Below are positions 45,721 through 54,135 of a DNA stretch of 59,152 bases, piece after piece. Position 1 is the stretch's first letter. Each line of letters opens with the position of its first letter. Under the pieces are notes generated by a model. That model was not told the DNA's origin, searched no databases, and saw only the letters and a list, made by a program, of their open reading frames with translations. A program made the translations under genes and the position numbers. The DNA is from Bacteroidia bacterium. GTDB lineage: Bacteria; Bacteroidota; Bacteroidia; Flavobacteriales; Flavobacteriaceae. The stretch lies in NCBI GenBank assembly GCA_030427985.1, contig JAUIBH010000015.1:1-59152 (forward strand), in the 5' to 3' direction.

Positions 45721-46020
45721 TTACATGAAGGATTTTACCACTTGAACAATCTCTGATTTTTGTAGTACCCCCGATTGGCGCCAAAGTTGTTGCCCTTTTT
45801 TAAAGAGTAGCATAGTGGGCACACCCCTTACTTGATATTTGTTGGCCAAAGACTGGTTTTTGTCCACATCAATTTTCACAATTTTTACCGAATTGCCCAA
45901 TTCATCCTTCACCTGTTTAAGGATAGGTGCCAACATTTTGCACGGTCCGCACCATTCTGCAGAAAAATCAATCAGCACCAATTGGTCGGCTTCTATCAAG
46001 GCGTTAAAATTTCCTTTCAT
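45721..46020 (-). CDS. Thioredoxin
   Basis: 99 residues from the ATG at 46020. Classic thioredoxin fold with LVLIDFSAEWCGPCKMLAPIL (WCGPC active site), KIDVDKNQSLANKYQVRGVPTMLLFKKG with the cis-Pro, and no signal peptide, so cytoplasmic. It reduces protein disulfides. It is divergent from the next USP and shares the intergenic box; its own -7 region is a poor match. Placement inside a stress block suggests a redox maintenance role. Confidence 0.93.
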   Translation of the reverse strand: MKGNFNALIEADQLVLIDFSAEWCGPCKMLAPILKQVKDELGNSVKIVKIDVDKNQSLANKYQVRGVPTMLLFKKGQQLWRQSGVLQKSEIVQVVKSFM

Positions 46021-46040
46021 CAGTACACGAATTAGTGGAT

Positions 46041-46083
46041 GCAATTTATGAAATCCAATTTTTTTGAGAATTGATGGAAATCA
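46041..46083 (-). promoter_or_regulatory. Shared box with weak -7 region toward thioredoxin
   Basis: The same box at 46072-46083 read on the minus strand, with TAAATTGC at 46048-46041 (two mismatches to TAnnTTTG) at the standard spacing. The ATG follows 20 bp later. Confidence 0.4.
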
Positions 46084-46114
46084 TGGTCTGGAAGGGTACA
46101 GTGCTGTAAATTTG
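46072..46114 (+). promoter_or_regulatory. Fnr/Crp-like box and perfect -7 element upstream of a USP pair
   Basis: Box TGATGGAAATCA at 46072-46083, 23 bp gap, TAAATTTG at 46107-46114, ATG at 46131. Confidence 0.8.
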
Positions 46115-46130
46115 ATAAAATTAGCAGATC

Positions 46131-46973
46131 ATGTTACGGATTGTAGTACCCACGGATTTTTCAGAGAATGCATTCAATGCTATTGCATATGCGGCTAGGT
46201 TGTTGAAGGACACCACCTGTGTTTTTTATTTGTTACATGCCTATACGCCACCCATTTATCGGGTTGATTATGCATTGGGCAGCCCCGGCCAGCTTGGACT
46301 TCCAGACGATCATAGATACAGTGCCGAGGCTGCTTTGGACAAAACCCGAAAGCAAATCAAGGCCAAGTATGACAACCCCAGGCATGAATATGTAACCCAC
46401 GCGGCCTTTAATACTTTGGAAGATGAGATCAAGACCATGGTGATCAAGGAAAACATAGATTTCATCATTATGGGGACCCAAGGTGCAACTGGGGCCAAAG
46501 AGATATTGTTTGGATCCAATACCGTACACATCCTTAAAAAAGCCATAGTACCTGTTTTGGCCGTTCCATCCAATTTTGATTTTACCCCTCCTAAAAGCAT
46601 CGTGTTCCCTACAGATTATGAAGTGGATTATGCAAAAACCGATTTGGATTTCTTGTTGCACTTGTTAAAATTGTGGGACTCCAAGTTGCATATAGTACAC
46701 GTCTCCACCCCAGATGGACTCACTTCACTTCAAAAGACCAACAAGGCAAATCTTCAGAAATTGATTCAAGAGTATGCCTATGAGACCCATGACCTTCCCG
46801 ATCAAGAACTTGTAGAGGCCATAAATGCCTTCCAGGAAGAAGTCCCAGTTGATGTGCTGGCCATGGTACAGAACAAACATTCGTTTTTGGAACGACTTTT
46901 TGTGGAACCCATAATCAAAAATATTGGGTTGCACAGCAAAGTTCCTTTTTTGGTGCTATCGTATAATCCTTAA
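46131..46973 (+). CDS. Universal stress protein
   Basis: 280 residues; first half MLRIVVPTDFSENAFNAIAYAARLL with FIIMGTQGATGAKEILFGSNTVHIL (intact motif), second half SIVFPTDYEVDYAKTD diverged without the motif. Forms an operon with the next USP 11 bp downstream, from its own perfect box promoter. Confidence 0.88.
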   Translation: MLRIVVPTDFSENAFNAIAYAARLLKDTTCVFYLLHAYTPPIYRVDYALGSPGQLGLPDDHRYSAEAALDKTRKQIKAKYDNPRHEYVTHAAFNTLEDEIKTMVIKENIDFIIMGTQGATGAKEILFGSNTVHILKKAIVPVLAVPSNFDFTPPKSIVFPTDYEVDYAKTDLDFLLHLLKLWDSKLHIVHVSTPDGLTSLQKTNKANLQKLIQEYAYETHDLPDQELVEAINAFQEEVPVDVLAMVQNKHSFLERLFVEPIIKNIGLHSKVPFLVLSYNP

Positions 46974-46984
46974 AACCTTGCGTC

Positions 46985-47797
46985 ATGTTACAGATCGTGG
47001 TGCCCACCGATTTTTCCAATAATTCGTACAACGCGTTGTTTTATGCGGCCAAATTGTTACAAAATGAGAAATGTACTTTTCATATTGTAAATGTTTGCCC
47101 CACTGCAGGGGATGCTAAACATAAAGAAGACCAAAAAGAATCTGAGTTGGGACTTGATGCCATTTGCCACAGATTAATAAGGGATGTCGGGAAAAACAAA
47201 AATCATCATCTGAAAAAAGTCTCCTTATGTTCAAATGTTACCAAAGGTGTTTCTGATTATGCAGAAAAACAGAAGGTAGATCTCATGGTAATCGGAAACA
47301 AGGCAAAAGAGGAAGTAAAACACATTTTGTTCGGCACAAATGCCATGCAATTGGTACGTGAGGTCACCACGTGTCCCATTCTCATTGTTCCCTTGGAAAT
47401 AGATTTCAAGAGCGTGAAAAAGATGGGATTTATCTCCAATTACGCCCAACCTATTTTAGAAGAGAACATCCGCATTTTGAATTTTTTTAAAGCAATAACA
47501 GATAGTGCGCTGGTACCCATGAGCATTGATGATGGAAAAGTAGACAAGATTGTTTTGGAACATAAGGGCCGTTTTATGAAAGCCTTCCCTAATATATCCA
47601 AAGAGGTGGTATTGCCCATTTTTGAGGACAAGACCAAGACCATTTTGGAGTTTGTGGACCTTTGGAGCATAGACATGCTTTGTATGGTATATTACCCGCA
47701 TCATTTTTTCTTGGAGTTCATTGGGAATGGAATCATTAAGGAATTGAACACAAAACTGTCCGTCCCGTTTTTGATTTTGTCCCACCCGGAAAATTGA
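46985..47797 (+). CDS. Degenerate universal stress protein
   Basis: 270 residues, the shortest of the series. It begins MLQIVVPTDFSNNSYNALFYAAKLL, close to the previous protein. The ATP motif is altered: IGNKAKEEVKHILFGTNAMQLV has Ala where the second Gly of GxxG should be, so nucleotide binding may be lost. The stop codon TGA is also the first three bases of the next promoter box. Confidence 0.85.
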   Translation: MLQIVVPTDFSNNSYNALFYAAKLLQNEKCTFHIVNVCPTAGDAKHKEDQKESELGLDAICHRLIRDVGKNKNHHLKKVSLCSNVTKGVSDYAEKQKVDLMVIGNKAKEEVKHILFGTNAMQLVREVTTCPILIVPLEIDFKSVKKMGFISNYAQPILEENIRILNFFKAITDSALVPMSIDDGKVDKIVLEHKGRFMKAFPNISKEVVLPIFEDKTKTILEFVDLWSIDMLCMVYYPHHFFLEFIGNGIIKELNTKLSVPFLILSHPEN

Positions 47798-47837
47798 CCA
47801 AAATCATAGCATGGAACAACAACTTGATGTAGCTTTA
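47795..47837 (+). promoter_or_regulatory. Fnr/Crp-like box overlapping a stop codon, with perfect -7 element
   Basis: Box TGACCAAAATCA at 47795-47806 (same sequence as the 43057 box), 23 bp gap, TAGCTTTA at 47830-47837. Predicted transcript start near 47842 gives a leader of about 64 nt to the ATG at 47906. Confidence 0.72.
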
Positions 47838-47905
47838 AGGAAATTGGGTAGGATTCCAAAATACCCACCCATCTTAGAACTGAATGATAATTGAAAAAGA
47901 GAAGC

Positions 47906-48322
47906 ATGAAACAGATCGGAATTTGGATGGACAAACAAGAGGCCCTGGGAGTGGTCTTCGAAAATGGAAGAGAAAGAGATTTTCGTATTCCTTCGGAAGT
48001 GGATTTTTTTAACCCAAGGGGTGGGGCACGCTCTAAAACCAAGTGGGGTCCCCAAGATGTGGTCCAGGACAGTAAATATCTGGAAACGGAAAAGCACCAG
48101 ATGAAACGCTACTTTCAAAAAATTGCGGATGCTATACAGGGTGTGGACCAATTGGCGCTTTATGGCCCAGCCGAGGCTTCAGAAAAATTTTTAAAGGAAT
48201 TGGAAGAAAACCACCATCGCTTGGCCAAAAAGGTGAAGACCAGGGAGACGGTGGACAGCATGACCGATAACCAATTCAAGGCAATGGTAAAACGCTTTTT
48301 TAAAATAGATGAGCTGTTGTAA
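47906..48322 (+). CDS. eRF1/host-attachment-like small protein, tentative
   Basis: 138 residues from the ATG at 47906 (a TTG at 47891 is in frame). It begins MKQIGIWMDKQEALGVVFENG, a beta-strand start seen in bacterial eRF1-like (BaeRF) and host-attachment proteins, and its second half LALYGPAEASEKFLKELEE-HHRLAKKVK, then MTDNQFKAMVKRFF resembles their C-terminal GP-x-x-x-x-x-F-x-x-L pattern. The assignment is weak; RNA or ribosome binding would be inferred from it. It has its own regulon promoter. Confidence 0.6.
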   Translation: MKQIGIWMDKQEALGVVFENGRERDFRIPSEVDFFNPRGGARSKTKWGPQDVVQDSKYLETEKHQMKRYFQKIADAIQGVDQLALYGPAEASEKFLKELEENHHRLAKKVKTRETVDSMTDNQFKAMVKRFFKIDELL

Positions 48323-48347
48323 TTCATCCAGAATTAATTTTACAAAT

Positions 48348-48402
48348 TGATTTAAATCATTTCACAGGAACCAACCAAACTTTACTTTCACAGGTAACTT
48401 TA
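48348..48402 (+). promoter_or_regulatory. Perfect palindromic box upstream of the coiled-coil/Hsp20/LdhA genes
   Basis: TGATTTAAATCA at 48348-48359 is a perfect palindrome. At the standard spacing lies TACTTTCA (48383-48390, two mismatches); a better element TAACTTTA is at 48395-48402, 12 bp further, i.e. about one helical turn. ATG at 48425. Confidence 0.6.
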
Positions 48403-48424
48403 AAATGAATGAAAGGATACGCCA

Positions 48425-48829
48425 ATGGTTGTAGAAAATAAAATAGAAGTCCTTCATGTTGAACTGCAAAAATGGAAATCCCACCTGCAGTTCATCGAAG
48501 ATGAAATGTCCTTCATTCAAAAGTTGTTGAACTCGTATGTCTTTGAACCCAGAACCCCCAATTTGTTTGAGCGTTTGGAGCAGTTTAAACAGGAGTTCAC
48601 GGAATCAAAAAAAGAAAAAGAACGACTTAAAAAATTGATTTGCGGCCATGAAAGCCATTTAGGGGGCATCTTTGAATGTACCTCGAATGTGTGTGACATC
48701 AGCTACTACGAAAAGCACAATAAACTAGAAAATAGGATCTCGCAATTTTTAGAAAATTACCTAAAACTAAAAACCAAGGTCTACGATTATGCGGGGTCTG
48801 TATTAAAAAGAAGGAAGCCTGTGGATTGA
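48425..48829 (+). CDS. Coiled-coil protein of unknown function, paralogue 1
   Basis: 134 residues, helical and highly charged. It shares a layout with the protein at 49383-49826: ELQKWKSHLQFIEDEMSFIQKLLNSYVF near the start (compare ESKKWCSELKFAMDEQKFLNQMIKDYTL), a middle Lys/Glu-rich helix, and a C-terminal KTKVYDYAGSVLKRRK tail (compare KTKIFDVVSKVIKRKK). Three Cys are present (in LKKLICGHE, IFECTS and SNVCDI) with no clear metal motif. No known family was recognised. It precedes hsp20 by 60 bp. Confidence 0.75.
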   Translation: MVVENKIEVLHVELQKWKSHLQFIEDEMSFIQKLLNSYVFEPRTPNLFERLEQFKQEFTESKKEKERLKKLICGHESHLGGIFECTSNVCDISYYEKHNKLENRISQFLENYLKLKTKVYDYAGSVLKRRKPVD

Positions 48830-48889
48830 TGACAACTATTCCGCGGGGAATGTTTTAAACTAAAGTTCATTAATCTAAAACTTAGAATT

Positions 48890-49330
48890 ATGTCACTTGT
48901 TAAATTTAATGGAAAACGATTTCCATGGAATGAGAGCTTGGTCGATTTCTTTAATCGCGATGCATTTATTGACGATGATTTTTTCAACTTGGAAAAATCA
49001 CATCCCTCAATGAATGTAAAGGAGCATGATAATGATTTTGAAATTGAAATTGCCGCCCCCGGTTTCGACAAAAAGGATTTTGAAATCACAATGAAGGATG
49101 ACATCTTGGAAGTTTCCGCCAAAAAAAGCAAAGACGAAACTGAAAAAGATGAGGAGTACACCCGAAGGGAGTTCAACTACAGCGCGTTCACCAGAACCAT
49201 GCAGCTGCCCAATTCGGTTGATCGCACAAAAGATGTAAAGGCAACCTATAAAGATGGTATTCTAAAGCTTAATCTTCTTAAAATGGAAGAAGCCAAGAAA
49301 AATCAAAAAAAGGTCATAGAGGTTGCTTAA
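48890..49330 (+). CDS. Small heat shock protein, Hsp20/alpha-crystallin family
   Basis: 146 residues. The alpha-crystallin domain spans about 38-138 with FEIEIAAPGFDKKDFEITMKDDILEVSAKK and the GILKLNLLK strand near the end; the A-x-x-x-G-V/I-L motif is ATYKDGILKLNL. It prevents aggregation of unfolding proteins in an ATP-independent way. Its flanking coiled-coil paralogues and the regulon context suggest protein protection in dormancy or energy stress. Confidence 0.95.
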   Translation: MSLVKFNGKRFPWNESLVDFFNRDAFIDDDFFNLEKSHPSMNVKEHDNDFEIEIAAPGFDKKDFEITMKDDILEVSAKKSKDETEKDEEYTRREFNYSAFTRTMQLPNSVDRTKDVKATYKDGILKLNLLKMEEAKKNQKKVIEVA

Positions 49331-49339
49331 GTAAGAACA

Positions 49340-49367
49340 TGCGGCAAATGGCCATCCATTTGCCGCA
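49340..49367 (+). other. Perfect 12-bp hairpin after hsp20
   Basis: TGCGGCAAATGG pairs with CCATTTGCCGCA around a CCAT loop. No T-run follows, so it is more likely an mRNA processing or stability hairpin, or a leaky attenuator, between hsp20 and the next gene than a standard terminator. Confidence 0.6.
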
Positions 49368-49382
49368 ACAATACCAAAAGCT

Positions 49383-49826
49383 ATGAAATCTAAAACCCAA
49401 AAAGGAACGTTTAGAGAGTGGTTCAGCGCAGAGGAACTGCACGAAGAATCCAAAAAATGGTGCTCCGAACTCAAATTTGCCATGGACGAGCAAAAATTTT
49501 TGAACCAGATGATTAAGGACTATACGTTAGACATTTTAGATTCTGATATGTTCAACACCGCACAACCTTTGGTTGAATCCTTGAAAAAGTCTGAGTCCGA
49601 ATTGATCAAAATTTTTAAAAGGGTCCAACTGCATGAAAATCAACTGGAGATCATGGTTGATGATGTAGACCAAAACAAGATGGAGAATGCCTATTTAGAC
49701 ACCCATTCAGAATTGGCCAAGGAAGTAGCGGGATATTTTTCACAATACCGTGAAGCCAAAACCAAGATTTTTGATGTTGTGTCCAAGGTCATCAAGAGAA
49801 AAAAACAGAAAAGGCTCCTCAATTAA
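49383..49826 (+). CDS. Coiled-coil protein of unknown function, paralogue 2
   Basis: 147 residues, predicted helical, charged, no signal peptide. Related to the protein at 48425-48829 by position-matched motifs (W-C-S-E-L-K-F at 26-32 and the KTKIFDVVSKVIKRKK tail). The basic C-terminus (KRKKQKRLLN) could bind nucleic acid or membrane. The two paralogues bracket hsp20, so a partner or adaptor role for the chaperone is possible but unproven. Confidence 0.75.
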   Translation: MKSKTQKGTFREWFSAEELHEESKKWCSELKFAMDEQKFLNQMIKDYTLDILDSDMFNTAQPLVESLKKSESELIKIFKRVQLHENQLEIMVDDVDQNKMENAYLDTHSELAKEVAGYFSQYREAKTKIFDVVSKVIKRKKQKRLLN

Positions 49827-49861
49827 ATAGAGATTCCCATTTATTACACTAATTCACTACG

Positions 49862-50869
49862 ATGAAAGTACTAGTTTACAGTGCCAAAGATTTTGAGATT
49901 GATAATATTAAAAAAGCCAATGATGGAAAGCACAAGATTACTTTTGTGCCCGATGCCTTAAATTCCACAACAGCGGTAATGGCGGCGGGTTATGAGTGTA
50001 TTTCCATTTTTTCCAATGATGATGCCTCTTTGGTAGTACTTGAAATTTTAAAAGATCTTGGTGTAAAATATATAACATTGCGGGCCACTGGTTACAACAA
50101 TGTCAGTATTAAATCCGCTAAACGGATAGGTCTTAGAGTGGCCTATGCACCGGAATATTCACCACATGCCATTGCAGAACATACCATAGCTTTACTTTTG
50201 GCATTGAACCGAAAACTGATTCAGGCCAACACCCATGTTCACCAACACAACTTTTTATTGGATGATTTGGTAGGATTTGATTTGAACGGAAAAACGGTGG
50301 GTGTGTTTGGTACTGGGCGGATTGGTTCCATTGTAGTGAAAATTCTCCATGCGTTTGGTTGCAAGCTGTTGGCGCATGATATTCAGAAGAACCAATATTT
50401 AGAGAATCACTATGATTTGGAATACGTTACACTGGAGGAGTTGTGCAAAAGGTCTGATATTGTTAGCATCAATGCACCACTTACCTACGATACCCACCAT
50501 GTTTTCAGAAACTCGTTGCTTAAAAAAATGAAGAAAGATGCGATTCTTGTCAATACGGCAAGAGGTGCCATTGTAAAGACCAAGGATGTCATCAGCGCGC
50601 TCAAAAAAGGAAATTTGGCAGGTTATGCCGCAGATGTGTATGAGGCCGAAGAAGGTATTTTCTTCAAGGACAACAGTTCAACCGGGATAAAGGATGAGCA
50701 GCTATTGGAGCTCCTTTCTTTGCCTAATGTGTTGCTCACTCCACACCAAGCCTTTGCCACTCATGAAGCCTTGACTCGAATTGCAGAGACCACCATATAC
50801 AATATTGATTGCTGGGAAGAGGGGAGAAGCTGTAAAAACGAGTTGGGTTATGAAACTATGGTCTCATAA
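49862..50869 (+). CDS. ldhA: D-lactate dehydrogenase (LdhA type)
   Basis: 335 residues. D-2-hydroxyacid dehydrogenase fold with the NAD motif VGVFGTGRIGSIVV, and the catalytic residues Arg234 (NTARGAIV), Glu263 (VYEAEEGIFF) and His295 (LLTPHQAF). The VYE-E-GIFF segment is typical of fermentative LdhA. It reduces pyruvate to D-lactate and regenerates NAD, important under oxygen limitation. It lies 35 bp after the coiled-coil gene with no separate box, so it is probably the last gene of that transcript. Its stop overlaps the convergent cardiolipin synthase by six bases. Confidence 0.92.
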   Translation: MKVLVYSAKDFEIDNIKKANDGKHKITFVPDALNSTTAVMAAGYECISIFSNDDASLVVLEILKDLGVKYITLRATGYNNVSIKSAKRIGLRVAYAPEYSPHAIAEHTIALLLALNRKLIQANTHVHQHNFLLDDLVGFDLNGKTVGVFGTGRIGSIVVKILHAFGCKLLAHDIQKNQYLENHYDLEYVTLEELCKRSDIVSINAPLTYDTHHVFRNSLLKKMKKDAILVNTARGAIVKTKDVISALKKGNLAGYAADVYEAEEGIFFKDNSSTGIKDEQLLELLSLPNVLLTPHQAFATHEALTRIAETTIYNIDCWEEGRSCKNELGYETMVS

Positions 50870-52279
50870 AAGAGGACTCAGCAACTTGGCAAAGCCTTCA
50901 GCCAATTTTTTTAACCAATGCCTTTGTTTGTATTTTTCATAATCTGATAGGATGATGGATTTTTCGCAATCTTTCAAAAAATCAGATTTCATTTGTTGGC
51001 AAAGGGATTCATTATACACAAAAACTTGTGCCTCATAATTTTGCTGTAGGCTTCTATTGTCAAGGTTGGCGGTTCCAATACTGGCTATTTCATCGTCGCA
51101 GAGCATAACCTTGCTGTGTAAAAAACCATCAGCGTATAAATGAATTTTGATGCCAGCCTTTAAGTAAGATTCAAAATAGGCCCTAACACACCAATCCACC
51201 ATTTTAATATCTGATGTAGAGGACATGAGAATCCTAACATCCACGCCACTCAATGCCGCGGTCATAAGGGCCTGTAAAATGGCATGGTTGGGTATAATGT
51301 ATGGGTTTACAATGTAGAGATACCTTTCAGCACTATTAATGATGGAAAAATAGGCCTGTTCCATTACATCAAAATCGTCATCAGGACCACTTGGGACTAT
51401 TTGTAACGAATACCCTTTTTCAGGTGTGGCAAATGTTTTAAATGTTGAAGTATCAATACTGTTCCCACTAACAAGAAACCAATCTTTTATAAAGGTTTTA
51501 TTCAAAAAATCAACCGCTTCACCTTCAATTTTTAGATGGGTGTCGTGCCATTTCCCAAGAGCGGGGTCACCCTTTAAATATTTGTCGGATATGTTGATTC
51601 CCCCAGTGAACCCTATTTTGTTGTCGATAACAATGATTTTTCTATGATTCCTGTAATTAAGGGAACTCAGAAACCTACCAAATTTGAAGGGAAGGAACTG
51701 TGCGGTTTCCACACCTATTTCCTTGAGTTTTTTCAAATATTTTTTGCTTAAGGAATAGCTGCCAATACCATCGTACAAAAGTCGGATGGTAACATTTTCC
51801 GCTATCTTTTTTTCAAATACTTGGAGCAGCTTATCGGCCAATTCCCCGTCCTCAAAGATGTAGTATTGAAGGTGAATGTGTTCCTTGGCTTCTTCCAGGG
51901 CTTCAAAAATGCTCTCAAAGGTATTTTTTCCATCTTTGAGCAGTTCCAAATCATTATGGCAGGTAACCGGACACCAAGAGGTGTTATTGATGAGTTGGGT
52001 AATTTTAAGTTTGTTTGCTGAAACCTCGGGAGCGCAATGGATGGTATCGTTTGTTTTTTTGGAATCAAATCGATTTTTTAAAGAGAACATCTTGTTCTTT
52101 CTCCTATTTCGTCCAAATAAGATGTAAAGAAGAACACCTCCAACCGGAATTGTAAAAATGGCCAACAGCCATGCCAAGGTTTTACTTGGCCTTACCCCAT
52201 TGAATAATAAGCTTACCACCATGGTTAAGGCCACAAGGACATAAAGAGCAATAAGAATAGGGATTAGCATTTGATCCAT
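50864..52279 (-). CDS. cls: Cardiolipin synthase (phospholipase D family)
   Basis: 471 residues from the ATG at 52279 (an ATG at 52270 would also work and fits the promoter better). Two N-terminal membrane segments (ILIALYVLVALTMVVSLLF and LAWLLAIFTIPVGGVLLYILFG) precede two HKD motifs: NHRKIIVIDNKIGFTGG and LHSKVMLCDDEIASIGTANLD. It joins two phosphatidylglycerol molecules to make cardiolipin in the inner membrane. It carries a regulon box and perfect -7 element upstream. Confidence 0.93.
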   Translation of the reverse strand: MDQMLIPILIALYVLVALTMVVSLLFNGVRPSKTLAWLLAIFTIPVGGVLLYILFGRNRRKNKMFSLKNRFDSKKTNDTIHCAPEVSANKLKITQLINNTSWCPVTCHNDLELLKDGKNTFESIFEALEEAKEHIHLQYYIFEDGELADKLLQVFEKKIAENVTIRLLYDGIGSYSLSKKYLKKLKEIGVETAQFLPFKFGRFLSSLNYRNHRKIIVIDNKIGFTGGINISDKYLKGDPALGKWHDTHLKIEGEAVDFLNKTFIKDWFLVSGNSIDTSTFKTFATPEKGYSLQIVPSGPDDDFDVMEQAYFSIINSAERYLYIVNPYIIPNHAILQALMTAALSGVDVRILMSSTSDIKMVDWCVRAYFESYLKAGIKIHLYADGFLHSKVMLCDDEIASIGTANLDNRSLQQNYEAQVFVYNESLCQQMKSDFLKDCEKSIILSDYEKYKQRHWLKKLAEGFAKLLSPLL

Positions 52280-52283
52280 AAAA

Positions 52284-52326
52284 CAAATATAAATCACTTA
52301 TGACTGGCTTACATTGAGATGCATCA
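52284..52326 (-). promoter_or_regulatory. Box with one deviation and perfect -7 element upstream of cls
   Basis: Box TGAGATGCATCA at 52315-52326 (G instead of C/T at the fourth base), 23 bp gap, then minus-strand TATATTTG at 52291-52284. The ATG at 52279 would be only 4 bp away, so the start may be leaderless or use the ATG at 52270. Confidence 0.6.
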
Positions 52327-52367
52327 GTAGGGAACAGATTACCTTATTTCTAAAGCATTGAGGCATT

Positions 52368-54095
52368 CTATTGGTATCTCCAACTCGTTAAATCGGCTCC
52401 TTTCGGTGCACTTTCGGCAATACGTTTCATGATTTTTGGCACGTACATGGAGTTATAACGCAAACGACTGATGGCGTTGGGCAGTTCCGGGTCTCCGTTC
52501 CAGCAATGCTCTGCTCGGTCGCCATACAACACTTCACCCTCATAATACGGTTCGGTGGTGCTCTCCAGAAAATCTTCCATTAGATAGACGGCGTTATTGA
52601 GGTAGTAGTTGTCCATATCACCACAGTAAATATGGATTTTTCCTTTTAACTGTGGACCCAATTTGTTCCAATCCCGTTCCAAAATGTGTCTTAAATCGTA
52701 GTTTTCTTTCCAGTACTCTGCTACTTCATGATCAATGTCACCCGTCATTTTATCCCATATTCTTACAGGGTAGCCATCTTCACCCTGGGGCGAATAGGTG
52801 GCTTCCCAAATATCCCATTGCTGCCCTGATCTGGATTTATCGCCCAAAACCAACTCCAAATGGTTTCCTTGTCGTAAGGTGGATTGAATGTCCCCTAAAT
52901 AATCTCGGTGGGAGGGCACCTCTAATTGTTTATGGGCAGCATCGTAATAATACGCATTGTCATCTTCATAAATATTTGTGAGGCAATAAGCCCTAAAGTC
53001 GATAGGGTCTGGGCAAGCAGCAAAGCAACCGTTGTATTCTTCCGGATATTTAACCTGTACGGCCAAAGCTTCCCACCCTCCAGTGGAGCCACCATATAGA
53101 AAACGGGACCAACCTTCGCCCATGCCTCGGAATTGCTTTTCTATTTCAGGTATCAATTCGTAGGTGATGGCATCCCCATAAGGGCCTTGACTTGCTGAAT
53201 TTACAGCGTAAGAATCATCGTAGTAGGGGGTAGGGTGTTGAATTTCAATAATCAGAAAGCGTGGGAAATCCGGTTCGTTCCAGCGTTTGTAAAAATCATA
53301 GGCTTCTTGTTGTTGAATAATATTGTAGCCATCCAAATCGAAACGAGCCGAATATTCTGGTTCCAAATGGGGGTCTGGTGGTGTGGTTCGGAAACCACCA
53401 AAATCACTTGGGAAATGCCCATGGAAGACCATCAATGGATATTTTGCTTCAGGGTGTTCTTCAAAACCTTTGGGCAACAACACATGGGCTCCTAAATACA
53501 TGTCCCTTCCGTAGAATTCCGATAATTTTTCCGATTTTATTTTGATGTGCTTTATCCACTCTGTATCCTCTGGTTCTGGAATAGGTGGAATTTCTTGATC
53601 CATGACCACTGAAACATTTTCTATTCCATTTTCACCAACCGTAATCTTGAAAGGTTTGCTGTACAAATTACCGGGTGAAGTATTCCATTGTTGCCCCTCA
53701 CCATTGTCCAAGGGCAGCTTAACCGTTTGGCCCGTAGATAAATTAAAGGTTTCGTATACATGTAAAAGGGCCTGCACATTGTATTCCCCAGGGGGAACAT
53801 CACTTAAACTAGGGTAGGGGTACCCAAAAATGGATTCATCAAATATAATTGACTTCCCGGGAGCCATACCATCTACATTCATCCCAAAAATGAGTTGGGT
53901 ATTTAAACCGTCATTAATCTGGAAACGTGGTTCCTTGCTATCGTCCGAAGAAAGCATCAGCAACAAACGCCCATCTTTGTTTTCGGCACTTGCAGCTTCT
54001 GTAAAGCTTACATCGATGTTAAATTTTGATTTCTTGGTTTGATTGCAGGATAAAAGCAATAGAGAGCAGCAAAAAAATAAGAAGTGTTTGGTCAT
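52368..54095 (-). CDS. Alpha/beta-hydrolase (esterase D-like) lipoprotein
   Basis: 575 residues with a lipoprotein signal (MTKHFLFFCCSLLLLSC). The N-terminal 175 residues look like a beta-sandwich; the C-terminal part is an esterase-like alpha/beta hydrolase with LMVFHGHFPSDFGGF and the nucleophile elbow GGSTGG (Ser337), plus a likely acid/His region near EHCWNG at the end. Known relatives include siderophore or carbohydrate esterases. The promoter region shows no box. It sits between the cls and ppdK genes, all on the same strand. Substrate unknown. Confidence 0.8.
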   Translation of the reverse strand: MTKHFLFFCCSLLLLSCNQTKKSKFNIDVSFTEAASAENKDGRLLLMLSSDDSKEPRFQINDGLNTQLIFGMNVDGMAPGKSIIFDESIFGYPYPSLSDVPPGEYNVQALLHVYETFNLSTGQTVKLPLDNGEGQQWNTSPGNLYSKPFKITVGENGIENVSVVMDQEIPPIPEPEDTEWIKHIKIKSEKLSEFYGRDMYLGAHVLLPKGFEEHPEAKYPLMVFHGHFPSDFGGFRTTPPDPHLEPEYSARFDLDGYNIIQQQEAYDFYKRWNEPDFPRFLIIEIQHPTPYYDDSYAVNSASQGPYGDAITYELIPEIEKQFRGMGEGWSRFLYGGSTGGWEALAVQVKYPEEYNGCFAACPDPIDFRAYCLTNIYEDDNAYYYDAAHKQLEVPSHRDYLGDIQSTLRQGNHLELVLGDKSRSGQQWDIWEATYSPQGEDGYPVRIWDKMTGDIDHEVAEYWKENYDLRHILERDWNKLGPQLKGKIHIYCGDMDNYYLNNAVYLMEDFLESTTEPYYEGEVLYGDRAEHCWNGDPELPNAISRLRYNSMYVPKIMKRIAESAPKGADLTSWRYQ

Positions 54096-54135
54096 AGTGG
54101 TTGGTTTATAAAGGTTTAAGATACTCCATTCCCAC

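Noticed and set aside
47811..47894. 27-residue frame beginning MEQQLDVALRK in the gap before the eRF1-like gene
   Set aside because: It starts upstream of the predicted transcript start (near 47842) and covers the -7 element, so it is unlikely to be translated from that promoter.
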